From the NCBI GenBank assembly GCA_025765595.1, contig JAIVFH010000146.1:1-64000 (forward strand): a stretch of 64,000 bases of DNA, written 5' to 3'. The translations under genes and the position numbers were made by a program. The notes beneath the pieces were generated by a model. That model saw only the letters and a list, made by a program, of their open reading frames with translations, did no database searches and was not told where the DNA came from. This stretch comes from Obelidium mucronatum (lineage: Eukaryota; Chytridiomycota; Chytridiomycetes; Chytridiales; Chytriomycetaceae). Below, one piece after another: positions 32,358 through 44,700 of the stretch. The number at the start of each line of letters is the position of its first letter. Position 1 is the first letter of the stretch.

Positions 32358-35300
32358 CTATCGTCTAAACGGCTCTCTTACCACAGGACTATCAGACCGA
32401 TTACTACCAGACCGCGTTTTCATTGTCGGAAGTTTACTCGCCACACTCTTATCACCGGCACTTCCATTTCCTGCAGCAGAACTAGAACCACCACTACTAT
32501 TTCCGCGAATCTTACCCATCGTTCTCGTTGCCTGGTGGAATACAGGTTTCCGCCAGCGGAAACCTTCTCAGCAGCAGCAGCTACAATCGGGGGCTCATTT
32601 TCCGACTGCTGCTGATCCACAGCACCAACTTCCACATCTTCCCCTCTCTCACATTCGAAGTCATCATTCTCTTCACCAGAACACGCTGTTGGGGAATCCT
32701 TGATAAAATGCTTCTTGAAAGCTTGTACGGGACTCGTGACAGGTTCAAAAGCAACTGTCCGGGACTTGCCCCAGTTCCCGGAATTCATTCAACAAATCTT
32801 TATGATCCCTAGTTTTGACCCAATCCATTGGAACTCTATTTTTTTTAAAAAAATATGGTCAGCATACGCTTCAAATCTCTTCGTAATCACACTCAACTGC
32901 AGCTTCCGCTTTCGTGGAGTTTTCCCGGTTGGTTCATCTAGCGTCAGTCGTTTGCATTGGATTTCGTTCGTGCTTGTGAAACTGTGTATTCTGCATCCAT
33001 AAAGTACGCTTGCTTTGTCCCATCGTATGATTCAATCTACAAGTCATACAATGTTTGAAATGAGAAACACAAATATGCGCCCTTCAAATTTAAAAACCAA
33101 CCATATTCGTAAAAGTGGCTACTTCTTCACCAACACATTCATTAACTGCAGCAACACTGTTGTCAATGCGGTCAAAAGCCTTGGCTGTTTCCTCCGCAAT
33201 GGAGTCCAATTGAGAGTAGTGTTTCTCTAAGATTGTTTTGCTTCTCTGATGGCAGCATTGTGACCCTCCCTCACTCCAGCCATGCCCTCAAGTGTAGCTT
33301 CTTTCATTAACAGTACACCCTTGTTAAACGTATCTTTCGAGCTCAGAAATAGCTGATTCTATGATTCCAAATTGAGATTCGGAAACCTGCACATAGAGTG
33401 GTTACAAAAAATTCCCACAAGCCTGATTATCAAAAAAAGACAAAAACCTGAAAACCATCCCTGATACATGCAGCAACTGCAGCACTTTGGTTTTACTATT
33501 GCCATTTCCGCGCTTTCGCGGGAAGCCATGTCTACTTGTCGAATCTTCTCAACATTTGCAGAAACATCCTCGTTTCGTTCAATCGCCTCATTCATGCCAT
33601 CAACCACAGATTTAACCAACTCATCATTTCGAGACTCGGTTTCAGCCGTGTACGTTCCAACAAGCTGAGATATTGCGCTTAAAAGTTTGGCTTGGGCATC
33701 GTTCTGAACAGTTTTTTGGCATGCGGCTCGTTGTTCCAAGGCTTCATTGAGGGATCTCAGGGATTGTATCTTCATTAAAACATTGTGTTATTCTCAGTTT
33801 TCAAAAGTGGGCTTTCGGTAAATTTGAGAAACCCCTCCTACCTCGTTTTGCATTGATTCTATGCAAGTCTTGTACATGCTCTCATAGCTGGCTGTGTGCG
33901 TGCTCGTGTTTGCCTTCACGGCATTCATCAACTCGGAAAAAGAATTCCCCATACCCTTGTGCCATTCTCGAGTCTACATGTTCCCCAATGACGAAAATGG
34001 TTGAAAGGGGTTTAGCTTCATAGAACAGACAGGAAAATGACTATACCATTTCAGAATGTTTCGTCAAAGACGCAGCCACAGATTCCAAGGATTGCACGAC
34101 TTCCATTTGTTTGGTCTCTTGCTCTTCCTCCAACCGCGCCACCATACTCTCAACTCGCCCCAAAACCGACACCATATCGTCAGCATAACCCGCATTGGCC
34201 TCCGCCTGGACTCTTTTCAGATCTACAAGAGCATCCGAAATCGAGTGCAACGCGTCTGCTGCAGTAGTTCGTGTCGTTTGACAGTTCTGTTTATGAACCC
34301 AAACGCGTAGTTTAACCATAAAGAAAAAAAAACATTAAAAAACACACCTGTACTTGCAACTGATGAAATTCTCTCAGTTTTTCTAAAATCTGTGTCGTAA
34401 ACTGCTCCGAGACAGTCTTGTACATTCCAAGACCCGACTCCAGAGTCGACATTTCTCGAAGAATGCCGTTTTGAAAGTCATTAAAGACCCGCATGTTGGA
34501 AATTTCGACTGCGCTTTTTCTCTCTAGTAGTTCCGCCGCCCATTCAGTTGTTTTTTTGAAGTAACATGACACAAGCAGAAAACTCACCCAATTTTGCGTG
34601 AAGACCGTAATTATCACTCACTGCCCGCTCCGTGAAACCAACGAGTCCCGAGTGGAGAGAATGCAGGGACGCTTCGGTTGTTGAATGGGCGCTGGGAAAA
34701 AGACAACATCAATTAAATATTTGAGCCATCGCTGCCACAGCACCCAACTCACTCAATCAGAATTTTATGTTCCGTCAAGTTCTGCTTCAGAATCGAAACG
34801 TTTCCTAAGGCAGCCTCCAAATTTTGTGTTTGGACGGATAGCTCGGCCTAACCACCATTTTAAAAAATTGATTTACTCTAAATATCAAGGTTAAAACCAA
34901 TACCTGAGTGCCAGATAATTGTTTCTTGGTTGTATCCAACACAGCCATTTGCTCCTTGAAATCTTTTTCAATTTTCAGGATGGCTTCTTCTTTTGCCTGG
35001 ATGGTTTTTTCCACTTCATCAATACGGTCTTTTCGACTTTGACCCGTTTCCACCAAGTCCTTGTACGTCTAATTTAAAAGCGAGAATGAGTATTGAAAGC
35101 AATAGGAACAGAAAACAGCAGTTATCATAGTGTAACCCTACCTCTGCTGCCAAGTAGACTCCGTTCTTGTCGCGTGTAGCTTGCAAATCCAGCTTTAACC
35201 GCTCAATTTGAGTCTCATATTCGCGAATCAATGCCTTCTTTGTCATTCGTTGATTCACTTCTGGTTTGTTGCGAATGTTTTTGGCTCTGTGGGCGTAGTC

Positions 35301-36655
35301 CAATGTCGAAAGTGATTCTTCGATATTGATTTTGGCGGGGGACACAGCAGCCACGATACAAGTTTTGGTTTTCCCGCCTGGAAAAAATAAATGGATGAGT
35401 CAAGTAGCCAATATATTGCCTGGTCAAAAATGACCACGTTACCCAAAGAGTCTTGAAGAAGTCTTGTCAATTTACTTTCACGGTAAGGAATATGAAGCCC
35501 CTTTTCAACCAGCGCGTTAATGACTCTTCCAAGAGTCAGCAGTGACTGATTTATCATTCCAGCTTCTTTTGCGCGTCCCTTTTCTGCCCCGGATCGACCC
35601 ACGTTTTCGCTGCCAGCCAAGTCCACAAGATTCAACTTTCCTACTTTCAGCAAGTCTTCTCCGTCAGCTGTTGTTTCCTTAATATGAACTGTAATGGTAA
35701 AGATGCAATGCGAGCGACTACGAACTTGTTAGTAAACAATTGCTCGTTCAACGAAAAATGGAATACCTTGAAGCTTCATTCATTTTCGTTGCTGCAGTTT
35801 GTCTCTTGTGGGATCCCTTTTGAAGGATAGAAATAACATCTTGGGCAGAGTTCACAAGTATTTTTTCCATTCCTTGGACTTCATTTGATCCACGTCTGTT
35901 CATGTCTTCAAATATTTTCAGTTTGGGTGCACCTGGTTCATCGTTGGAAAGTAAATCGCGTAATTCTTCATTGTATATTTCAAGGAACTGTACAGAAAAT
36001 TAGAATCACATAAAGGGGAGACAAAGTAAAAAAACTATCTCAACTGAAACGCGAACAGAATATTCAGAATCTTCCTTCTCCAATTTATCAAAGAGGCGGT
36101 ATAAAGTTCGCGGAATTATTCCAGCATGCTTTCCTTGACAGGTATCTAAATCCCCTTCCATAGTATACGTTTTTCCCGTTCCAGTTTGTCCTATTTTGTT
36201 GTAGACGTCAGATAACACTCTTGTCAACGTTCCACAGCTATATACCATAGGCAAAAATCGTGCAGTTATATCCCATTAAAACCTAAGCATGAATGCAGCG
36301 GGGCGCTGGTTAAATTCGCTTGCCATTGACAGGTCCGAAAGCCAAGCGAAACAAACCTCTTCGAGAATTGGAGCAACCACCTCGTCGTACACCATCTCCT
36401 GGTCGGCATCGGGTCCAAATACTTTATCGAACGAATACGTCTTTGACTGCGGATCTGAGGGGTTTGCCTTCACGTGGAGCTCCTTTCCTTTGACTCCCGA
36501 AGTTGTTATAACTACCGGACTGTTTTCGCGGATTTCCTTCTGGTTTCGCGGCCTGTGTTTGTTATATGTTAGGCCTTTGCTGGCTCTTTGCCAGAGAGAC
36601 TCTTTCACCTGACGCGGACAACGACGTTGATGTTTGTTTCCTTTGATTCTGCCAT
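32358..36655 (-). CDS. Kinesin-5 (BimC/Eg5 family) mitotic motor
   Basis: Kinesin-5 tetramers slide antiparallel spindle microtubules. The motor comes first. Early exons are 36609-36655, 36357-36552, 36246-36282, 36036-36190, then one starting at 35987. Landmarks: [34 protein letters not shown] (P-loop split by an intron), [29 protein letters not shown] (switch I), [20 protein letters not shown] (switch II), [20 protein letters not shown], and [20 protein letters not shown] at the neck. A long stalk with many small exons follows (33.3-35.1 kb). The tail near 32.7 kb ([11 protein letters not shown]) resembles a BimC box, and the protein ends in a Ser/Gly-rich basic part ([19 protein letters not shown]). 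The frame shifts once in the tail near 32550. Not every stalk exon was delimited. Confidence 0.88.
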
Positions 36656-36675
36656 TTAATTTATTTAATTTATTG
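36656..36675. promoter_or_regulatory. 20-bp divergent gap between kinesin-5 and a GST
   Basis: Only 20 bp of TTAAT/TTTATT sequence lie between the two start codons. Transcription start sites must be in or beside the opposite coding regions, or the first exons are annotated too long. Confidence 0.6.
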
Positions 36676-37445
36676 ATGAAAGTGCAGCTGTTCTACTGGC
36701 CAACGATCCAAGGCAGAGGCGAATTTGTCAGGCTTCTGCTGGAAGAAACAAAGACAGACTACGAAGACGTGGCTAGAAGCGGGGCGGAGGGACTGAAGGC
36801 AATGCGCGATGCGATGAGCTCTGGCGATCCGTCGCTTGTCCAGCCACTGTCTCCGCCCTTTGTCAAGATCGATGGGCTGCCGGTTGTGTTTCACGTCGCA
36901 AACATTCTTCTTGTTCTCGGAAACAGACTGGGGCTTGGAGGCAAAACCGAGGATGAGCGGGTAGTGGGTTGGTCTTGTTCAATCATTATTGCCTGCTTGT
37001 CTAAACGAGGCCACAGTCAATCAGTTACAACTCTCAATTGCTGACCTGGTCTCGGAAATACACGATGGTCACCATCCTATTGCAGTCTCCCTCTATTACG
37101 AAGACCAAAAACAAGAGGCTGCAAGGCGAACTGTCCATTTGGTCACCGAACGAATTCCAAAATATCTGAAGTATTTTGAATCTATTCTCGTGAAGAATTC
37201 ATTGAATTGGCTTGTTGGAGACGGGATAACATATGTGGATTTATCCATGTTCCAAGTCCTTGTTGGTTTAGAATACGCTTTTCCGAAGGCAATGACGCGT
37301 CTATCCCAAGAGATTCCTTGTTTAATGAAGTTGAAAGACTCTGTTTCGGGCGAGACCAAATATCAAGGAATATCTTGCCTCGACACGTCGCATTCCTTTC
37401 AATGAAAATGGAATCTTTCGTCACTACTCCGAACTAGACTTGTGA
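36676..37445 (+). CDS. Glutathione S-transferase (sigma/S-crystallin-like), one frameshift
   Basis: Exons 36676-36960 and 37010-37445 (49-bp intron with a weak-looking AACGAG acceptor). The thioredoxin-like N-domain shows VQLFYWPTIQGRGEFVRLLL and FVKIDGLPVVFHVANILLVL, where the residue order is like GSTs that use Tyr near the start. The all-helical C-domain shows LNWLVGDGITYVDLSMFQVL, as in the N-capping box region. The frame breaks near 37350 after KDSVSG; dropping one G gives RPNIKEYLASTRRIPFNENG and ends EL-DL at 37445, a normal GST end. The corrected length is 239 residues. GSTs conjugate glutathione to electrophiles. The start is 20 bp from kinesin-5. Confidence 0.82.
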
Positions 37446-37747
37446 TTTCATGGGTTATTTCCTTGATTTAATGAAATGATTATATTGGAGGATTTTGTGC
37501 AACATTTTATTGCTGACATTGATTACACGATCACAATATTTACTCGGCGCTATAGCGTGCACCTGCAAGATGTTAAACAGTAGTGCTGAAAAACTTCAAA
37601 GGGTTCTATTTTCAACAGTTTGCATTGCTGCTTTATGCATTCGGTCAAATCCAACCAATCAGAACCGGTGCTGATTATAAAATCACAATTTTTGCAACTA
37701 TAAATAGCTTTCTCGATTTCGTGTCATCAGCAAAACAGCAAACAAAT
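37446..37747. other. Intergenic region upstream of heme oxygenase
   Basis: These 302 bp contain the GST 3' end and the heme oxygenase promoter; TATAAATA at about 37699-37706 could be a TATA element 42-49 bp before the ATG. Nothing else was seen. Confidence 0.4.
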
Positions 37748-38603
37748 ATGAATACAACCGCCACTGCCACTGCCTCATACACCAACCAAAACGGATTCTT
37801 TACCGCGCTTGCTGTGGGAACAATCTCTCTTGCAGCTTTCTATGCACTATCCTCAAGATTCTACTAGAACTGGCAGCTCCCAAAAGGAGGCACCCCCCGC
37901 AGCACCACCAATTGTTACTCCATCCCAAGAACAGCTTTTACCATTTTCAGCCATTATAAAGGAAGAAACAAAAACCCTCCATCGAGAAGCTGAAAGCTGT
38001 GAACTCATAAAACTGATTTTCAGTGCCCGCATGACTTGGCCGCTGTACCTCAACTACCTGATTGCTCTCTACCCAGTCTATTTGGAACTTGAAACCGCAA
38101 TGGAAAAGAACAAGGGCCATCCAGTTGTCCAGCGCTTCTACTTCCCCAAAGAGTTGAATAGAACGCAACGAATGAAGGACGATATTCGATTCCTCCTTGA
38201 TTCGGCGGATGAATCGGTTTTGGAGGAGGCGTTGGCTACGCGAACGCCTGCAGTTGAAGCTTACTGTGCAAGAATCCGAACCTTGTCTGAAACTAATCCA
38301 ACGCTCCTTATTGCTCATGGATACTCACGCTACTTGGGTGATTTATCTGGAGGGCAAATGATTAAAAAGAGAATTGCCAAATCACTGGAGTTGGATACTG
38401 GTGCAGGGCTTGCCTTTTACGAGTTTCCAGATATTGCGGACCATAATTCTTTCAAGGTTGAATATCGTGCATTGCTCGATTCCTTGACTGTAAATGAGAG
38501 GCTGAAGCCTTTCGTGGATAAGGATGCGTTTGTTGACGAGGCGAAACGTTCGTTTGTATTCAACATTGGTGTTTTCGAGGAAGCTATGCCTTCTCAAAAG
38601 TAG
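37748..38603 (+). CDS. Heme oxygenase with N-terminal membrane segment, one frameshift
   Basis: Heme oxygenase breaks heme to biliverdin, CO and iron. The catalytic domain shows FSAIIKEETKTLHREAESCE (proximal His in LHREAE) and the family signature LIAHGYSRYLGDLSGGQMIK on the distal helix. The ORF from 37748 starts MNTTATATASYTNQNG and then has one hydrophobic segment, FFTALAVGTISLAAFYAL. It meets a stop 20 codons later, while the catalytic frame is one base off. Removing one base near 37850 joins them through STRTGSSQKEAPPAAPP and gives about 284 residues. Most heme oxygenases carry a C-terminal anchor; here the C-terminus (EEAMPSQK) is soluble and the anchor is N-terminal. Confidence 0.85.
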
Positions 38604-38742
38604 ACCTCTTGCTTCCATTGTATTATTTTCGTTGTTTATGGCCTTATAAATAGTTTGAAACTGTGTGATTTCCCTTTGTTTATTTCTGCCTTCTTTGATT
38701 CTTCCAAATGGCATCTGAGCTTCTTGATCCCAAGCGCCATTT

Positions 38743-41700
38743 TCAATTGATTCCTCCTATGGATTCAATTGATTCCTCTAATTGCTTCATGTAATTATCA
38801 TTCCATCCCAAACAACGGCTCTTCAGTTTTTGGATCTCATTCCAGATATCCCAAAGCTCTGACTCATCATGAACGTATGTGAGTGCGTCTTCCATGACTG
38901 CCCCCAAAATTCTCCCATGCACAGTATTTCCCGAGATGGCAAGAGCGGATATCACCCCAATATAATCCATTTCTGAAACTCCAAGTGTTCTTGCGACAAT
39001 TTCAACAAACTCTTGCGGCACTTCACCCAAAGAACTCAAGCAAAAATCAACAACTTTGAAAATCACCTCAATGCACGGTCTAACAACAACACTCTTTGTG
39101 AAATTACTGAAGTTTCCGTCGTTCTGGCTCATTCGATTTTTCCATTCGTTCATGAATCGAAGAATATACTCTTTGTCGTTGAAGTATATGTCCCCAATTT
39201 TGGACAAGCACGTTTCCACCGTGGAAATATACGTTTCCTTTCTTGAAACACTCAATGATAGCAAGAACTTATCCACAACCAATCCCCACAATCGTGTTTT
39301 CAAAGAAACGGAGCTTTCAAAGTATCTGGGGTTGTTAACCCCGTCAAGTAAAGTATTTGCAGACTCCAGTCGATCTTTAGAAAGAAGGAAACTCAGCCCG
39401 TCCGAGACCAGAGACTTTTTGATAACAAAATTCACAAGAATTTGGCGTTGGGATTTGGGATCATCTGGCAATTCCTTTACGGCGCTGAAGGCATCCTGCA
39501 CTCCAGAAACAGCTTCAATACATTTATATCGAAGATTTAATTTCTTAAGACTGTTGATGCAATGGAGCTTTGCATGCATTTGACTCTGCTCTTTGAATTG
39601 CTCCAAGAAGAAGTCGTCATTTCTGATAAAAACCTTCTTGAGCTCATAAGGATTCTTCAAGGCCATGGATTTTGCTTGGTCCAATTTTTGATGATAAATG
39701 TATGCGTTCAAAACGTCGCTGATTTCAACCTTTCCAGCTTCAAGGGCTTCTTCCAGATAACTCATGAAATAATATCTCTTGTCCTCGACAGACTTTATAC
39801 CTTTTTCGATAAAAACGGTTTCAAAACTTCTGTTCCGACTCGCAAAAAGAACTCTGGAGTCTGTATGGGCTCCCTGTTTCGCCAAACTGATGAAAACATC
39901 CTCTACAATCAATTTAACCACATTCGACGCGTATTTTAACGGCGGAAGAAGATCCCAACGCTTCGATGAAACGAAGGGTTTTGAATCAACACTGTTGCAC
40001 GGTTTGATTAGACAACTAGACTCCGAAAAAAATCGGTACGAACCTGGAGCATCCATTTGACGACGGAAACAAAATGCCACATATCGGATGTAAGCTTGCT
40101 TTTTCGAGGAGTTTATATAAATCGGACGGTTCCAGATCGCAAGAAAAATCATTAGAATAGTAGCTGGAACCCTTGGAGTGAACCAAACGAACAGTCAATT
40201 TCTTCCAGTCCATCTTTTCCGTCAATCCAACATCTACTGCTTTGATGGTTGCACCATCTTTGAAAAGAGCTCCGTACTGTGGTTGAAGTGACGGCCATTC
40301 TGAAGGAAATTCTGATGCAACCTTTATAGCACACTCAAACAAAGGAGCCTTAGGTCTGCTACGAATAAAAAATTCGAGACTCCGTGAGAGGGCATTTCTA
40401 GATACATATGCATCTATGAGTCTGCGTTGCTCAAACCCAACATCTACAAAAGAGCGCTCAAGCAACCCTAGTGCAACAAGGTCTGATTTAATAGCATCAC
40501 AGCACTTGTAGAACAGCGCACTCGTTTTGCTGAGATTTCCTGCCAAGGATTCATATTGAAGATCGCAAATGGTGGAACCAAGAACCGTCGCATAACGTTG
40601 CAATGTCTTGAAAAGTTTATCGAACAATCTGCCTTCAGAATAGCACAGCACCATTCTTGACGGGTTGGATAACTTTTTGTACAACTTAGCAGCCTCCTCG
40701 TACATTCGCACAGTTGAACTGAAGATCGGCGGCCATTTTCAATTCGCCGGACTGAATGTAAAGTAAAGCAGCTTCTTTGGCTGCATCCAAGTCATTGAAT
40801 TTCTCATATTTTTTCAGAAGTATCTCGATTTTCACAAGGCCCGCTTCCTTCAAGTTCCCAGCCCTTTCGAATGCATGGTAAGCATCTTCAAGCAGATTCG
40901 ACGCTTTGAATTCAAAGCCACGAGCCTCCCACGCTTTGATTGTACTTTGAAGCCCAGTTGAAAACGGTTTCTCTTTGGCTACAGTTGTGTGTTCAATCAA
41001 GTCCCCAAGAATACGCATATACGAGCTCCGGGATTCGCTATTATCAATCACAAGAAGCCGCTTTTTGGCGCGTGTTATTGCCACATACAGTTGCTTCAGT
41101 TCGTGACAGAGGAATCCATGTTTAGCCATCTTTTTGAAATATTTAGCTTTGTCAATTTGAAGACTCTTTTTAACTTGAAATACCTGAAACTCTGGAATAT
41201 AGCCACCAGAAGATCTTTTGCTGTCGAAATTCAAAAGAACTTGATGTACTGAATCACAATTCGAGAATAAGTTGAAAAGGACAATATCATCAAATTCAAG
41301 TCCTTTGGCTTCCAATACAGTCAGAATTGTAGGAACAAGGTTTCTGCTGCCACGAAAGGACAGAATCTTGTCATTCAAAACACTCTTAACTTTGGCTGAG
41401 GGAACAATAATGGCTTGTTCAGCTGAGAAGTTTGGTGAATCCAAAAACAGGTATTTAAGCGACTCAAGTTCCTCATTTTCAAAGATTCTCGGTTTGTTAC
41501 TGACTGCTGCACCAGAACTCTGCTCTTGGGGAATCGAATCCAAGTCATTCGGAAAGAAGTGGCGAATCACATCCAGGACTTGATTTGACAGTTTCATGAT
41601 GGGTTCCGCAGTGCGATAATTGAGTGTCAAATGTACTTCTGCAGGCGGAACTTTGTACTTGCGATGAAGTTCAGCTTTAAGCTTAGAGAACCGAAAGTCC

Positions 41701-44700
41701 ATTCCAGCAGTGATAGCCTGGGCTTGATCTCCTGAGCAAACAACTCCAGTATTTTCGTCTCTCAGATTATCAAACAAGAAAAGCTGACAAGGCATAAGAT
41801 CTTGGACTTCGTCAATGAAAATAATGTCTTGCAAAGGAAGTTTCGACGTTGAACACCGAGACAAGATGTTCGCCATGATGTCAAGCATGTCAAGCTGGAA
41901 TCTACTTCGCTTCTCTTGTTCATATCTCAAATAAAAATCCCATATCGAATGGCGGTCCCTTGAAACGATAGTCGAAGTTGTCATGGCTAAAAACTCGTCT
42001 CGCCCAATAACTGTCTTCACACCATTAGAATCCACATTCTTGATGACGCTCATAATTTGGGTGAACAGGAACGCCGCAGAATAAGATTTTCGGAGATCGA
42101 ATGAAGCATATGAATAGTAGACATTGTCAAACCGCTCAAAGTTGACAAACTGGTTCTTTACAGTAATGCGCGAATTTTTGAAGCGAAGAGCCTTTGAGCT
42201 CCCTTGCAAAAGAACCAGCTGATCAAACTTGGACTCATCGAAATCGGTCCAAAAAAGTCGACTCTCAGGGACTCCAGCGATGATATCGACATCTTGCAAG
42301 AGGTCAAAGAACGACATGAATTTTGGCGCTTTGAGAAAGAGTGCTACTTCTTTGGGGATCTCTGACCATTTGGGCAATCCAGAGGTTGCATGAAATGTCT
42401 CCAACAGTGATTTGTATTCCGCCTCTAACAAATAATCGTGTTCAAAACTCAGTGACTCATACAAACTATACTCACCGATTCTTCTGACCAGCATTGAGCT
42501 CTGAGTAACAAAAAGCTGGCTTCTAAGCGTCGATTCAGTCTCAATGGCAGTTTGATGTGCCATCAACAGCTTCCGTGCTAATACAGACGTTTTTCCTGTA
42601 CCCCCTCTCCCAATAATTACAGCAGTTTGTTTTACATTAATGGCATCTTCTTGGAAGCAGTCCAGTAAATACGGCAGACTGATGCGACTTTTTCGATCCG
42701 AAAAGGACTCGGCCAACAAATCAATGCTTGACGTAACATCAAAGATTTTGGTAGAGTCGGAAACAGTTCTCAGTACTGCATTAGAATCTGTACGCACAAG
42801 TGAATTCAATCCGGACTGAGGAAACGCAATGTGATTGTGGTGGTATGTGATGTTTGCACAGGCCGTAACATATTCCTCCGTCACATTCTGCAATGCCATT
42901 GAGAAAGATTTCCAAAGCTTGCTCACAGAACCAGACGGACAAAGAGAAATCAAAGAAATGGCCTATTTTTCGAGTATTAAACGTGGCTATTCAATTTGAA
43001 ATCCGACAAACCTGAGTGGCGTTGCGGATTTCAATCGTCCAAATCAGAGACTGCGTATTATCGATTTGACGCTCAAAAAATAGCTTTCCCGCTATTCCTG
43101 ATTTCAAGTAAGGTCTTCTTGAACATGAAAGACGACCCAACCGAAGCTCATCAAGCACTAGTCCAAATTTCTCACAAGACTGATCCTTATTCTCTCTTAC
43201 AATCTCTTTCAGAACCGAGTCTGCAGCAATAATGCGCCAGATTTGATACGCCTTTCTTCCAAGAAGGTGGCTGGTGTCTTTGCCATAGCATTTGCCGATT
43301 TACGAATGCTCTGGATGAATTGAATTTGCCGAACTGAATTCTCCGGAATCATTTGAAATGGCTCCACTACGCCAATATTGCCGCAGTACTGCCCAAAAAG
43401 TTTCCACATTCCGGGATTGTCAAGAAACGCGTTTTTATCTCCAAAAACCCACAATGCTGATTTCGCTCGCGTTAGTGCCACATTCATTCGACATGGATCA
43501 TTAATAAACTGGCCGGAGGTTCCTGATTTGGTCAAAGAGAGTATAATAATATCTCGCTCTTGTCCTTGAAAGCCATCAATAGTGTTGACTGTTATACGCG
43601 CATTATGTCGCGGAAGGCTTTCCACCATTTTTTGGAGGAGCTCCTTTTGAGCTGTGAAAGGACAAACAACGCCGATTTCGATTGGAGCAGTGGTATGTTC
43701 AAGAAATTTGTACAATTGCAAGCAAATCAGTTCGCACTCGGTCTGGTTGTGACTAGGACCCAGACTTATTGATCGTCGCCCTGGATCCCGAATGGTCAAA
43801 GAACTGCAAAACGGCAAAATCAGGTGTGCCACGGTTCCCGTTTCCCCTACAGTTCGATCCATTTCGAATTTGTCCATTGTAAAAGTTTCTCGAAGAAAAG
43901 CCTGCAATGTCAGGGTGCATTCGGTATTGTGTGTCCAACATCTGGACAGGGTGCCCGTTCCTTTCCAACCTTGCAAACAAACTCGTTGCGTAACCCACTG
44001 TCTTACAATCTTCCGAGAACACGGTTCCTTGGAGCTGTTTTGTATCTCCCACCAAAACAAGAGTGTTAAGCCCATTTTTGAGAAGGACAGGTAGTTTCCA
44101 GCTTCAAGGGCTTGCAGCCGCCTCGTCGCAAACAGTCCATGCTGAATACCGTGTTTTCCAAATGATAACTCATGGTTCCATTGATTGTGCTGAAGCAGAC
44201 CCAAGCCCTTTCGACAAAATAAGCCGACAGGCAACTCATAAAGAATTTGCAATGCTTGTTGGAATGGCTCAGCGAACCCATTGACTTATCTTCAAAGTGA
44301 ATGTATTTGTTAACCAGCCGAGTAAATGAGTTGGCAGCGGATTGAGAAAATTGTCCAATTGAAGCACTGGCGATAATTCTTTCACTGTCATAAAACAGAC
44401 GCAAAGGTGTAACTTGGAGTCAAGGCTTTCTAAAGTAAAATCAGTATCTACAGCAGGTGGGTAAAGTAATAACCAACCTAGTCCCAAGTCAGCATTTAAG
44501 TTACTGCCTGCCAGTCTTCGAAGCTCATCTGTAAACTTACAGCTGGCTGCAGTCAAAGCAGACAATGCTGATTTTTCGGCCTCATCGATATTTTTCGTCA
44601 GAATTAATAGCAAATCGGCATGAAGCTCGGTGACATCCAGATCTTTCCCTTTGATCTTGCCAGAAAGCACCCGACAAACTGTCCCAAAGCTCTGCAGGAA

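Noticed and set aside
40686..42953. UvrD-type helicase as a separate bacterial-derived gene
   Set aside because: The upstream linker is open and protein-like, a small intron joins it in frame, and codon use is like the neighbours.
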